A stretch of 64,000 nucleotides of DNA, taken from positions 4,046,624 through 4,110,623 of the forward strand of contig NZ_KV917369.1 of NCBI RefSeq assembly GCF_002019595.1, in the 5' to 3' direction. The DNA comes from Priestia abyssalis. Its GTDB lineage: Bacteria > Bacillota > Bacilli > Bacillales > Bacillaceae_H. The position numbers and the translations under genes were made by a program. Of the stretch, positions 16,861 to 26,443 are shown in pieces; the first letter of the stretch is position 1, and each line of letters begins with the position of its first letter. The notes under the pieces are model-generated. The model saw only the letters and a list, made by a program, of their open reading frames with translations. It had not been told where the DNA came from and did no database searches.

Positions 16861-16949
16861 ACTATATAAACCCCATTCGATTCTCTAACATCTCCGTGGT
16901 TTTCTCCCTGTTCTTCTACCTTGTATAACTTACAAAGATCGATATAACA

Positions 16950-18428
16950 TTATGGTAAATTCGAGCTCCCCATCAAATAGCGATCGACTTCACGGGCAAC
17001 TTCACGACCTTCATTGATTGCCCAAACGATCAAACTTTGTCCCCTTCTTGCATCCCCTGCAGCAAATACGCCATCAACATTTGTTTTGTATTCGCCGTAT
17101 GCCGCTTTTACTCTGCGGTTTTCTGCTTCTACACCGAATTGCTGAAGAAGCGGCTGATCTGTTCCTTCAAAACCGATGGCAATCAACACAAGCTGTGCCG
17201 GCCATACTTTTTCTGTTCCTGGAACTTCTTTAAACACATACTTGCCGTTTTCTACGACTTTTTCCATGCCAATCGTATGAAGCTCTTTTACATGTCCGTT
17301 CTCATCGCCTACGATTTTTTTCGTTTGGATTAAATATTCACGTACATCAGAACCAAATTTTGTTTTTGCTTCTTCGTGGGCGTAATCAAGCGCAAACGTA
17401 AGCGGGTACTGTGGCCATGGATTGTCTAGTGAACGATCATTCGGCAAAACAGGATGCTTACCGAACTGCACAACGCTGTTGCAGTTTTGGCGAAGCGCCG
17501 TTGCGATACAGTCAGCCCCTGTATCACCGCCGCCAATTACGATGACATCTTTTCCTGCTGCATTGATAAACTGGCCGTCTTGAAAATTGGAATCAAGTAA
17601 GCTTTTTGTTGCTTTTGTCAAATAATCCATCGCAAAGTGAATACCTTCTAATTCGCGGCCTTCCATTACAAGATCACGCTGCTTTTGCGCACCCGTGCAA
17701 AGAACGACAGAATCAAAATCAGCTTGCAGCTCAGAAGCGTAAATATCCTTACCAATTTCTGTATTTGTGATGAATGTGACGCCTTCTTCTTCAAGCAGAC
17801 GTATACGACGCTCAATCACTTCTTTTTCCAGCTTCACATTCGGAATTCCGTACATCATCAATCCGCCGATGCGATCAGCACGCTCAAAAACCGTTACACT
17901 GTGGCCGGCTTGATTTAATTGGTCAGCTGCGGCAAGACCTGCAGGACCTGAACCAACAATCGCCACTTTTTTTCCTGTGCGTACTTTTGGAATACGCGGT
18001 GTAATCCAGCCTTCTTGGAAGCCTTTTTCAATGATCGTGTGCTCGATGCTTTTAATCGCAACAGCCGGATCATAAATTGATACGGTACAGGATCCTTCAC
18101 AAGGCGCCGGACAAACGCGCCCTGTGAATTCTGGGAAGTTATTGGTTTTCAAAAGACGTTCTAACGCTTCTTTCCATCTTCCGCGATAAACTAAGTCATT
18201 CCACTCAGGAATCAAGTTTTCAATCGGACATCCTGATGTTAAACCATTTATTTCAGTACCCATATGGCAAAACGGTGTTCCACAATCCATACATCGGGCA
18301 CCTTGTCTTTGCAATGCTTCATCGGAGAAAGGAGCCGAGTGTTCTTTCCAATCGTTTAAACGCTCAAGAGGGTCCCGTTCAATTGCCTCTTCACGTGTAT
18401 ATTCCATAAATCCTGTTGCTTTTCCCAT
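16950..18428 (-). CDS. gltB: Glutamate synthase small (beta) subunit
   Basis: Named after Bacillus use (GltD in E. coli). This 492-aa protein has N-terminal Fe-S cysteines (CMDCGTPFCH, GCPIENLIPEW, CPAPCEGSC), an FAD site (VGSGPAGLAAADQL, near residue 155) and an NADPH site (VIGGGDTGADC). It passes electrons from NADPH to the large subunit for glutamate formation from glutamine and 2-oxoglutarate. It starts 15 bp after gltA, with AAGGAGGAGGAG before the ATG. Length is normal. Confidence 0.95.
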   Translation of the reverse strand: MGKATGFMEYTREEAIERDPLERLNDWKEHSAPFSDEALQRQGARCMDCGTPFCHMGTEINGLTSGCPIENLIPEWNDLVYRGRWKEALERLLKTNNFPEFTGRVCPAPCEGSCTVSIYDPAVAIKSIEHTIIEKGFQEGWITPRIPKVRTGKKVAIVGSGPAGLAAADQLNQAGHSVTVFERADRIGGLMMYGIPNVKLEKEVIERRIRLLEEEGVTFITNTEIGKDIYASELQADFDSVVLCTGAQKQRDLVMEGRELEGIHFAMDYLTKATKSLLDSNFQDGQFINAAGKDVIVIGGGDTGADCIATALRQNCNSVVQFGKHPVLPNDRSLDNPWPQYPLTFALDYAHEEAKTKFGSDVREYLIQTKKIVGDENGHVKELHTIGMEKVVENGKYVFKEVPGTEKVWPAQLVLIAIGFEGTDQPLLQQFGVEAENRRVKAAYGEYKTNVDGVFAAGDARRGQSLIVWAINEGREVAREVDRYLMGSSNLP

Positions 18429-18443
18429 AGTCTCCTCCTCCTT

Positions 18444-21400
18444 TTATTGTGCGACTGCCTCTTGTTTTTTTGATGCAGCAAAGGTTTGTTTTTGTTGTTT
18501 CTCCTGCTTAACGTTCGCTTCAAACGCACTCATAATCGCTTGGTCGTCCGTTAATCCAGCTTCTTTTTGCTCTTGGATGCGATTCATCATTCGTTTATAG
18601 TCTTTTGGAATAACTTTCACGAATTTGGCCATTAAATCATGCCAGTTAGCAAGTACATACGCAGCTTTTGAACTGCCTGTGTATTTCTCATGTTTGATGA
18701 TCATTTCCATTACTTCTCTGACCTCAACTATATCAGTAAGCGTTTCAAACTCCACCATTTCTTGGTTGCATAATGCTTGGAATGCATCTTGATCATCAGC
18801 CAGAACATACGCGATTCCACCTGACATTCCAGCCGCGAAGTTTTTACCGACATTCCCCAACACAACGACACGTCCGCCCGTCATGTATTCACATCCATGG
18901 TCGCCGATTCCTTCTACAACCGCATGGACACCACTGTTACGTACACAGAAACGTTCACCCGCACTGCCCTGAATATAAGCTTCACCGGCTGTTGCTCCGA
19001 TAAATGCTACGTTACCCGTAATAACATTATCTTCGGGTGCAAACGAAATATTTTGAGGAGCACGGACGATAATTTTACCGCCTGATAAGCCTTTACCAAG
19101 ATAATCATTCGCATCTCCCTCAAGGTGCATCGTCATACCTTTCGGAATAAAAGCACCAAAGCTTTGACCCGCTGAACCCGTGAAACGAAGATTGATTGTA
19201 TCTTCAGGCAACCCTTTTGCACCGTATCTTTGTGCCACTTCACTGCCGACCATCGTTCCGACAACACGGTGAATGTTTTTCACGTTGAAGTCAAGATCAA
19301 CTCGCTGTTTACTTTCTAATGCCGGAGTGACTTGCGGAAGGATTTCCGTCACATCAAGTGATTGATCAAGCTTATGATTTTGCGGACGGCTGAATGTACG
19401 AGCACCTTCTGCTTGGTATAACAATTTAGATAAATCTAAATGTTTTGCTTTCCAGTGTGCTTTTGTGCGCTCACTTACCGTTAACATATCTGTTCTTCCA
19501 ACCATTTCCTCCACTGTTCTAAAGCCTAATTGTGCCATCAGTTCGCGTACTTCTTGTGCGATATATGTCATAAAGTTGACGACATGGTCAGCCGTACCTA
19601 AGAATTTAGCGCGTAACTCTGGATTTTGTGTTGCGACACCAACCGGGCAAGTATCCAAGTGGCAAGCACGCATCATGATACAACCCATAACAACAAGCGG
19701 AGCCGTTGCAAAACCAAACTCTTCTGCACCAAGCAATGCAGCCATTACCACATCGCGGCCTGTCATTAACTTCCCATCTGTCTCTAATACAACACGGTCA
19801 CGTAATTCGTTTAGCATTAATGTTTGATGTGCTTCAGCTAAACCAAGCTCCCATGGTAATCCAGTGTGCTTAATACTCGTTTTTGGCGATGCACCTGTAC
19901 CGCCGTCGTAACCGCTGATGACAATAACATCAGCCGCACCTTTTGCCACACCGGCTGCAATCGTACCAACGCCCGCTTTCGATACAAGCTTTACGCTGAT
20001 GCGAGCTTTCGGATTTGCATTTTTTAAGTCATGAATCAATTGTGCCAAGTCTTCAATCGAGTAGATATCATGATGCGGCGGCGGTGAAATTAAGCCAACA
20101 CCAGGTGTTGAACCGCGAACTTCCGCAACCCATGGATATACTTTATTTCCTGGAAGCTGGCCACCTTCACCAGGTTTTGCTCCCTGCGCCATTTTGATTT
20201 GCAGTTCATCAGCATTTACGAGGTAGTTGATGTTTACTCCGAAACGGCCGGACGCTACTTGTTTAATCGCACTTCGGCGAAGATCTCCATTTGCATCAGG
20301 TACGAAACGGCTTGCATCCTCTCCGCCTTCCCCGCTGTTGCTTCTTCCGCCTAAACGGTTCATCGCAATTGCCAATGTTTCATGCGCTTCTTTACTTAAT
20401 GAACCGAATGACATCGCGCCAGTTTTAAAGCGGCGAACGATCGATTCTACCGACTCGACTTCGTCAATTGAAATTGGTGTTCTGCTTTCATTAAAAGTAA
20501 AGGCATTACGAATAAATGTTAACTGCTCTTCGTCTGCCATTTTGGAATACTTTTTGAATAGCTCATAATTCCCTTCACGGCAAGCGCGCTGCAATGTATG
20601 AATCGTATGCGGGTTAAATGCATGGTGTTCACCATTGCGTCTCCATTGAAGCTCACTTCCAGCTTCTAATGTGTTATCTTCATAGTTGCCGTTAAAGGCT
20701 GCTTCGTGACGCAATTTCGCTTCCTGTTCAATGACATCCAAACCGATGCCGCCAAGCTGGGAAGCCGTGCCTTCGAAATAACGTTCGATGACATCATTAC
20801 CGATACCGACCGCTTCAAAGATTTGTGCGCCGCGGTAACTTTGAACGGTTGAAATCCCGATTTTCGACATAACTTTTACGACACCTTCTGCTGCCGTTTG
20901 ATTGAACTTAGCCACAGCTTCTTCGTATGAATCAGCAATGACACCTTCTGCAACCGCATGTTCCACTGTCGCGTACGCTAAATAAGGGTTAATCGCATCG
21001 ACACCATATCCAAGTAAGACAGCAAAGTGATGAACTTCTCTTGCTTCACCGGATTCAATGATCAGACTCACTTTTGTACGTGTTCCTTGGCGAAGTAAAT
21101 GTTGATGTACTGCGCTGCCTGCCAGCAATGATGGAATTGCGATATGCTCACGATCCACTCCTCTATCAGATAGAACAAAAAGTGACACACCCTCTGCGAT
21201 AGCTTCATCTACTGACTTCAAAAGACTTCCCACAGACTGTTCTAAATTTTCAGTAAACAAAATCGGTAATGTACGGCTCTTGAACTCCGGATAGTTATTC
21301 GCTTTAATACGTGCAAGCTCTTCATTTGAGATGAAAGGCGTTTTTAATTGAATGCGTCGGCATGCTGTTTCAGTCGGGTGAAGGATGTTTCCTTCCGCAC

Positions 21401-23021
21401 CGAGAAATGACATGGTCGATGTTACTACTTCTTCACGAATCGCATCAATCGGAGGATTCGTTACTTGAGCGAATGATTGTTTAAAATAGTTATATAAAAG
21501 ATGAGCTCGGTCTGATAATACAGCTAATGGTGTATCAAGACCCATTGAACCAAGCGGATCTTTTCCTTCTGTTACCATCGGGATAATGTTTTTGGATACT
21601 TCTTCATACGTATAGCCAAATGCTTTTTGAAGCTTTACTAGATCACTGATTTTCTCGCTAACTTCTGCTTCCGGCAGTTCATTAACCGTTAGAAGCTGGT
21701 CATTTAGCCACTCGCGGTAAGGCTTCGCTTCAGCCATTTGCTCTTTAATCTCACGGTCTGAGATGATGCGGCCTTCTTCAAGGTTGAGCAACAGCATTTT
21801 ACCCGGACTTAAACGATCTTTGTATAATACATTTTCCGGATCAACGTCCACAACGCCTACTTCAGATGATAAAATGAGGTAGTCATCTTTTGTCACATAA
21901 TAACGGGCTGGACGAAGACCATTGCGGTCTAAAATGGCTCCAATTTGTTTGCCGTCCGTGAAAACGACCGCCGTTGGACCATCCCACGGCTCCATTAATG
22001 TGCTATGATATTCATAAAATGCTTTTTTCGTATCATCCATGTTTTCATCTTTTGCCCATGGCTCAGGAATCAGCATCATGGCTGTATGTGCCGGTGTACG
22101 TCCTGCTAATGTGAAAAACTCAAACGCATTGTCCAGGATGGAAGAGTCACTGCCATCTGTATCAAGAAGAGGTAACACTTTTTCAAGGTCATCACCAAAT
22201 ACCTCTGAAACAAACTGTTGTTCACGTGCTTTCATCCAGTTGATATTGCCGCGAATCGTGTTAATCTCGCCATTATGGATTAAATAACGGTTTGGATGCG
22301 CGCGCTCCCAGCTTGGGAATGTGTTTGTACTGAAACGAGAATGGACAAGCGAAAAGCCTGATTCAAAATCCTCGTCTTGCAAGTCAATATAAAAGCTGGA
22401 TACTTTCGATGGAGTCATTAATCCTTTATATACAATCGTGCTGCTTGATAAGCTTGCAAAGTAAAAGCCTGTTCCGTTGGCAGCTCCGAATTTTTCAGCT
22501 TGTTTACGAATGATATATAATTTGCGTTCAAATACTAATTGTTCTGTAAGGTCATCGCTTGCACCAATAAATACTTGGCGGACAAACGGTTGCGTTTTCT
22601 TACCTGTAGGTCCGATATGCTCGCCGTCTACCGGAACAGTTCTCCAGCCAAGAAGCGTTTGACCCTCTTGTTCAATAAGGCGATTTATTTCACGCTCATA
22701 TTGCTCGCGTTCTTCGGCATTTTGTGAAAAGAAAATCATCCCAACACCGTAGCGTCCTTGCTCTGGCAAGTTCATCTCACTGCATACTTTTTTGAAAAAA
22801 CCATGAGGGATTTGAACCATGATTCCAACACCGTCGCTTGTTTCAGGATCGCTCCCTTGTCCGCCGCGATGTTCTAGTTGATCCAACATATGAAGTCCTT
22901 TTTTGACGATATCATGAGATGCATGGCCATTTAAATGTGCATACAGTCCGATTCCACATGCATCGTGTTCAAACTCAGGACGGTAGAGACCTTGCGCTTT
23001 TGGTAATTGGTTATATTTCAT
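18444..23021 (-). CDS. gltA: Glutamate synthase large (alpha) subunit
   Basis: The N-terminal amidotransferase exposes Cys in EFEHDACGIGLY after propeptide removal. The FMN-binding synthase domain includes SVKLVSKAGVGTIAAGVAKG and ISGYDGGTGASP. The 3Fe-4S cysteines lie in CHLDTCPVGVATQ. A C-terminal GXGXG beta-helix follows (GDHGCEYMTGGRVVVLG). It makes two glutamates from glutamine and 2-oxoglutarate. The frame extends to 23057, but ATG at 23021 (MKYNQLPKAQGLYRPEF) follows GGGGGAGAA and matches family starts, giving about 1525 aa. It is divergent from gltC. Confidence 0.95.
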   Translation of the reverse strand: MKYNQLPKAQGLYRPEFEHDACGIGLYAHLNGHASHDIVKKGLHMLDQLEHRGGQGSDPETSDGVGIMVQIPHGFFKKVCSEMNLPEQGRYGVGMIFFSQNAEEREQYEREINRLIEQEGQTLLGWRTVPVDGEHIGPTGKKTQPFVRQVFIGASDDLTEQLVFERKLYIIRKQAEKFGAANGTGFYFASLSSSTIVYKGLMTPSKVSSFYIDLQDEDFESGFSLVHSRFSTNTFPSWERAHPNRYLIHNGEINTIRGNINWMKAREQQFVSEVFGDDLEKVLPLLDTDGSDSSILDNAFEFFTLAGRTPAHTAMMLIPEPWAKDENMDDTKKAFYEYHSTLMEPWDGPTAVVFTDGKQIGAILDRNGLRPARYYVTKDDYLILSSEVGVVDVDPENVLYKDRLSPGKMLLLNLEEGRIISDREIKEQMAEAKPYREWLNDQLLTVNELPEAEVSEKISDLVKLQKAFGYTYEEVSKNIIPMVTEGKDPLGSMGLDTPLAVLSDRAHLLYNYFKQSFAQVTNPPIDAIREEVVTSTMSFLGAEGNILHPTETACRRIQLKTPFISNEELARIKANNYPEFKSRTLPILFTENLEQSVGSLLKSVDEAIAEGVSLFVLSDRGVDREHIAIPSLLAGSAVHQHLLRQGTRTKVSLIIESGEAREVHHFAVLLGYGVDAINPYLAYATVEHAVAEGVIADSYEEAVAKFNQTAAEGVVKVMSKIGISTVQSYRGAQIFEAVGIGNDVIERYFEGTASQLGGIGLDVIEQEAKLRHEAAFNGNYEDNTLEAGSELQWRRNGEHHAFNPHTIHTLQRACREGNYELFKKYSKMADEEQLTFIRNAFTFNESRTPISIDEVESVESIVRRFKTGAMSFGSLSKEAHETLAIAMNRLGGRSNSGEGGEDASRFVPDANGDLRRSAIKQVASGRFGVNINYLVNADELQIKMAQGAKPGEGGQLPGNKVYPWVAEVRGSTPGVGLISPPPHHDIYSIEDLAQLIHDLKNANPKARISVKLVSKAGVGTIAAGVAKGAADVIVISGYDGGTGASPKTSIKHTGLPWELGLAEAHQTLMLNELRDRVVLETDGKLMTGRDVVMAALLGAEEFGFATAPLVVMGCIMMRACHLDTCPVGVATQNPELRAKFLGTADHVVNFMTYIAQEVRELMAQLGFRTVEEMVGRTDMLTVSERTKAHWKAKHLDLSKLLYQAEGARTFSRPQNHKLDQSLDVTEILPQVTPALESKQRVDLDFNVKNIHRVVGTMVGSEVAQRYGAKGLPEDTINLRFTGSAGQSFGAFIPKGMTMHLEGDANDYLGKGLSGGKIIVRAPQNISFAPEDNVITGNVAFIGATAGEAYIQGSAGERFCVRNSGVHAVVEGIGDHGCEYMTGGRVVVLGNVGKNFAAGMSGGIAYVLADDQDAFQALCNQEMVEFETLTDIVEVREVMEMIIKHEKYTGSSKAAYVLANWHDLMAKFVKVIPKDYKRMMNRIQEQKEAGLTDDQAIMSAFEANVKQEKQQKQTFAASKKQEAVAQ

Positions 23022-23155
23022 CATTTCTCCCCCGTTTCGATTTCTATTTATTTTCAATTAGATTAATTTTCTGTATTTTCAATCCGATGTAGATCACATG
23101 AACTTATTCTATATTTAAAAATTAATATAAACAATATATAATTTAGATAAAAACC

Positions 23156-23170
23156 ATCTCAAATTGAGAT
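23156..23170. promoter_or_regulatory. GltC-binding dyad
   Basis: ATCTC-AAATT-GAGAT is a perfect dyad of the ATCTC-N5-GAGAT type bound by GltC in B. subtilis. It lies 20 bp before gltC and about 135 bp from the gltA start, as expected for divergent autoregulation and activation. Confidence 0.8.
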
Positions 23171-23189
23171 AAGCGAATGGAGGAGCTGA

Positions 23190-24092
23190 ATGGAATTACG
23201 TCAATTGCGCTATTTTATAGAAGTGGCTAGACGGGAACACGTGTCTGATGCAGCAGCCCATCTTCACGTAGCCCAGTCAGCCATAAGCCGGCAAATTGCC
23301 AATCTAGAAGCAGAACTTGGAGTGGATTTATTTGAACGGGAAGGGCGGAACGTCAAACTAACGCCAATCGGCAAACTTTTTTTAACTCATACCGAAACCG
23401 CTTTGAAAGCGATTGACTATGCAAAACAGCAAATCGACGAATATTTGAATCCGGAGCGAGGAACGATTAAAATCGGCTTTCCGACAAGTCTTGCCAGCCA
23501 TCTACTGCCAACGGTCATTTCCGGGTTTAAAGATAAATACCCGAATGTGGCATTTCAGTTGCGCCAAGGCTCTTACAAGTTTTTAATTGATGCCGTCAAA
23601 AGCCGGGATATTGATTTGGCCTTTCTTGGACCTGTTCCCACGAATGATGATGACATCGAAGGGCATATTTTGTTCACTGAAAACATTTCGGCTTTAATCC
23701 CGGCTAGTCATCCGCTTGCGGACCGAAAAAGCATCCGCCTCAACGATTTAAGAAATGACGCGTTCGTCTTGTTTCCTGAAGGATTCATTCTTCACAAAAT
23801 TGTAATCGACGCCTGCAAACAAGCGGGGTTCACACCAAACATTTCGTCAGAAGGTGAAGATTTGGATGCCATTAAAGGTCTTGTTTCAGCTGGAATGGGC
23901 GTCACGCTTTTGCCGGAAAGCACCTTTTACGAAAGAACCCCTCGCTTCACGGTGAAAATTCCCATTGAAATACCGCAAGTCAATCGCACAGTTGGCATCA
24001 TCATACCCCAAAAACGGGATCTGGCTCCATCAGAAAAAGTGTTTTATCGATACGTCAAAGAATTTTTCTCGGTACTTGAACAATATCAATAA
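23190..24092 (+). CDS. gltC: GltC, LysR-type activator of gltAB
   Basis: This 300-aa LysR regulator has the N-terminal HTH MELRQLRYFIEVARREHVSDAAAHLHVAQSAISRQI; the C-terminal part has the substrate-binding fold. It is divergent from gltA with the GltC dyad in the spacer. In B. subtilis GltC activates gltAB, responding to 2-oxoglutarate and glutamate through glutamate dehydrogenase. ATG at 23190 follows GGAGGAGC. The gene ends in a strong terminator. Confidence 0.92.
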   Translation: MELRQLRYFIEVARREHVSDAAAHLHVAQSAISRQIANLEAELGVDLFEREGRNVKLTPIGKLFLTHTETALKAIDYAKQQIDEYLNPERGTIKIGFPTSLASHLLPTVISGFKDKYPNVAFQLRQGSYKFLIDAVKSRDIDLAFLGPVPTNDDDIEGHILFTENISALIPASHPLADRKSIRLNDLRNDAFVLFPEGFILHKIVIDACKQAGFTPNISSEGEDLDAIKGLVSAGMGVTLLPESTFYERTPRFTVKIPIEIPQVNRTVGIIIPQKRDLAPSEKVFYRYVKEFFSVLEQYQ

Positions 24093-24094
24093 AG

Positions 24095-24145
24095 AAAGGT
24101 TGTCTCGAAAAGAGATTCGTTCCTTTTTCGAGACAACCTTTTTAT
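24095..24145 (+). terminator. Terminator after gltC
   Basis: AAAGGTTGTCTCGAAAA (24095-24111) pairs with TTTTCGAGACAACCTTT (24125-24141), followed by T-rich sequence. Confidence 0.9.
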
Positions 24146-24149
24146 TTAT

Positions 24150-24343
24150 ATATTTCACTTAATAATTCGACACATCCTCCTCCCACGAGAGGCAGTCACA
24201 ATCGATTATTCAGGCAGCTTGATTGGCCCTCAAGGATTTACCTATGCGGATGGCGCCAACTCCGTAAGGGGGGGTGGCAGCCGCATAGGTCTAGAACATT
24301 CGGCATGACCGTTCTTTGGTCATGCCGAATGTTCTACATCGAT
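24150..24343 (+). repeat. Dispersed structured repeat type 1, copy A
   Basis: The modules in order are: TTCACTTAATAATTCGACACATC; a GAGAGGCA..CACAATCG block; a GC-rich hairpin closed by ACCTATGCGG (24240-24249) and CCGCATAGGT (24281-24290); and an 18-bp perfect hairpin (24293-24310 with 24318-24335, loop GTTCTTT). The end lies against the stop codon of the minus-strand gene at 24344-24574. The same order is seen at 54985-55248 and, inverted and degraded, at 49180-49378. Substitutions in the terminal stem are partly paired between copies A and B. No ORF is contained. Confidence 0.8.
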
Positions 24344-24574
24344 CTATATAGAGGGCTTTTCCCCTTCCATGATCGTTTGAAATTCCTTCATGTCGGAATC
24401 GGCTTTCGGCGTGAGATGAAATGGATTTTTAACTTGGTGCGGGCTTAATGGATCTGAGTCTACTCGGACCCCCATCATCTCTCCTCCACTTGAGGTCAAA
24501 TCATTAATAGCGCCCTCTTTTGTTCCATCAAAATGGGGAGATACTTCACGAAAATCACGATCATTGTTTGGCAT
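24344..24574 (-). CDS. Hypothetical small hydrophilic protein (76 aa)
   Basis: Not recognised. It is Asp/Ser/Pro-rich with no membrane segment; a short HFDGTKEGAINDLTSSGGEM stretch and PHQVKNPFHLTPKADSDM stand out. The ATG has AAGGAGGG 6 bases upstream, so translation is likely. The final codons and stop overlap the boundary of repeat copy A (CTATATAG). Composition resembles small Bacillus spore or stress proteins, but that is only an impression. Confidence 0.6.
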   Translation of the reverse strand: MPNNDRDFREVSPHFDGTKEGAINDLTSSGGEMMGVRVDSDPLSPHQVKNPFHLTPKADSDMKEFQTIMEGEKPSI

Positions 24575-24652
24575 ACATAACCCTCCTTCTTACGTACTTT
24601 TTGCCAAACGAATGATTCTTATACTTTTTTAAAGATGTTCATTCTTTCGCTC

Positions 24653-26050
24653 TTACTGCTCCCGTTGCGCTTTCCATTCATCAACCTTTTGGCTGATTCG
24701 GTCGATTTCCGCTTGCATTTCCGCGAATTTCGTCTCTCGCAAATCACTCGAATACTGGCGTCTCAACTCATACATTTCGTCTTTTATTTTTGAGGCTTCC
24801 TCTGCCTTTTCCTGATCAATCAATTCTTCATTGCGCAAATACGAAATAGCAGCACTTAACCGGTCACGTTCCCGATAACTTACTTGATTAAATAGATCAT
24901 AATCTTCATCAAAACATTTCATTTCGGTTAAGTGGTCCCACGGATTGACTTTTTCGGTATGAATCCAGGCTAACGTTCCCATCGATGGACGCCATTTCTT
25001 TAAAATGGTTTCTTTCAGCTCTTCTTTTGAACGGACCGTCGCATATTCGCCGCCGCCTGCTTCCGCCACTTGTTTTAGCTGCGTTTGCCCTTCATCATCG
25101 ACATCAAATCCAATAATGTTGACTTTAGCCTTGATGTTCGATTCCGCCAACGTTTTTGCTGCCGCTGCCGGATCTCCTCCACATGTTTCGATACCGTCAC
25201 TGACTATGTAGACGGTATTCGCATACTTCTCATTTTGAAACGGCTCAAGTAACGTTCGCGCATGTTCGATGCCCGCCCCCAATGGTGTCCATCCAGTTGC
25301 CTCGAACTGAAGAAGGGCTTGCTGGAATGCCCCTTCATTAAAGGGCGACAAGTCATATACCGTTTCAATCTTGCCGCATGATTTTTCCTTGTCGCTTTCC
25401 TTGTTGCTGCCAACATGGCCGTAAACTGCTAATGCGACATTTGCGTCTTCTGAAAGTTCACCCGCAAATTCAGCAACCGCTTCCTTCGCAAGCGCCATTT
25501 TTTCTCCGCCTGTAACCTGCCCCTTCATACTTCCGCTCGCATCCACCAAAATGACGGCATTTTGTTTTTTCTGCACTTGCTTTCCTTCTGACGTTATCTT
25601 ATCTTCTCCTTCTGGAAACTGCGGCTCCTCAAACTGCACTTTAAAGCCTGTCATATTTTCGCTTGTTTTCTTATATGCTCCGCTTCCAAGCATCGATACT
25701 AAATAATCATAGATGTCTTCAGCAGATGCATTTGGATGATCTTTTATGTATGCTGCCACCGTTTTTTCCATTTCCGGTTGAAACGTTTCTTCCATATACG
25801 AATCATAGTCGCTGTTTTTTTCCCCTTCGTAATCAGCGAGGAGCTTGTCGACCAGCTTCCCTGGCTGCTGTTTCACCGTTTCCTCTATCGTTCGCGGGGC
25901 ATTTGGAACAGCTGCTTCTTTGTTCTCATCCTCCACACTTTCTTCTTTCTTTCTACTATTATTCGTGTCTGCTGTTTGTTCTGAACTGCATCTATAAAGC
26001 AGACCGGTTACGGCGGCTAAGATTATCAGAAGCCCAAATTTCTGTTTCAT
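24653..26050 (-). CDS. VWA-domain extracytoplasmic protein
   Basis: A 465-aa protein. A signal-like N terminus (LLIILAAVTGLLYRC) is followed by an acidic Asn/Glu linker, then a helical region and a von Willebrand A domain from about residue 168 with the MIDAS motif DASGSM and a later SDGIETCGG. The C-terminal 110 aa are charged and helical. The Cys after the signal peptide suggests a lipoprotein, but Arg at -1 is not a normal lipobox. It resembles B. subtilis YwmC/YwmD-type proteins. Role unknown; VWA domains usually bind metal or partner proteins. Confidence 0.75.
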   Translation of the reverse strand: MKQKFGLLIILAAVTGLLYRCSSEQTADTNNSRKKEESVEDENKEAAVPNAPRTIEETVKQQPGKLVDKLLADYEGEKNSDYDSYMEETFQPEMEKTVAAYIKDHPNASAEDIYDYLVSMLGSGAYKKTSENMTGFKVQFEEPQFPEGEDKITSEGKQVQKKQNAVILVDASGSMKGQVTGGEKMALAKEAVAEFAGELSEDANVALAVYGHVGSNKESDKEKSCGKIETVYDLSPFNEGAFQQALLQFEATGWTPLGAGIEHARTLLEPFQNEKYANTVYIVSDGIETCGGDPAAAAKTLAESNIKAKVNIIGFDVDDEGQTQLKQVAEAGGGEYATVRSKEELKETILKKWRPSMGTLAWIHTEKVNPWDHLTEMKCFDEDYDLFNQVSYRERDRLSAAISYLRNEELIDQEKAEEASKIKDEMYELRRQYSSDLRETKFAEMQAEIDRISQKVDEWKAQREQ

Positions 26051-26406
26051 TCTCCCACGTCCTTTCTTTTCTACCTAAATCATCTTATCCTCTATTTACC
26101 ATATTTACAATGAGTTCAAAGTATTAGGACGAAGAAATGATTTCCTTTTCATCCCTTCACCAAGTCAGTTTGTTTACGCTTACATTATAGTAGAAGAAAC
26201 ACGACTCAAAGGATGAAAGAATCTGTCATAAAGATCCAGTAAAATCAATGGAGTCAATGAACCGTCCTTTCAATGTAAACTATTTGAGACTTTTAATAGC
26301 TTCGTTACTTCCGTGATCTCATCCACTTCACATTAGATAGTAGCGCTGCTGCCCGATTTTTTTTAGCCTGGACATCTCTTAATTTTAAACTTTCTTATTT
26401 TTAGAC
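26051..26406. other. Intergenic region without a recognised gene
   Basis: A 390-bp stretch precedes the VWA gene and follows the tatC terminator. I see no ORF with a ribosome binding site. One minus-strand frame ending near 26278 (DEITEVTKLLKVSNSLH) looks coding over 18 codons and may be a remnant. The VWA promoter is expected here, but I cannot place it. Confidence 0.4.
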
Positions 26407-26442
26407 AAAAACGAACTCCTTTTCATAAGGAGCTCGTTTTTG
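26407..26442. terminator. Terminator of the tat operon
   Basis: AAAACGAACTCCTT pairs with AAGGAGCTCGTTTT, with T-runs on both strands, directly after the tatC stop codon. A near copy stands at 29900-29941. Confidence 0.85.
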
Positions 26443-26443
26443 T

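Noticed and set aside
18773..22727. Several plus-strand frames of 60-120 codons inside the gltA region
   Set aside because: All are antisense shadows of the glutamate synthase large subunit, with no start signals.
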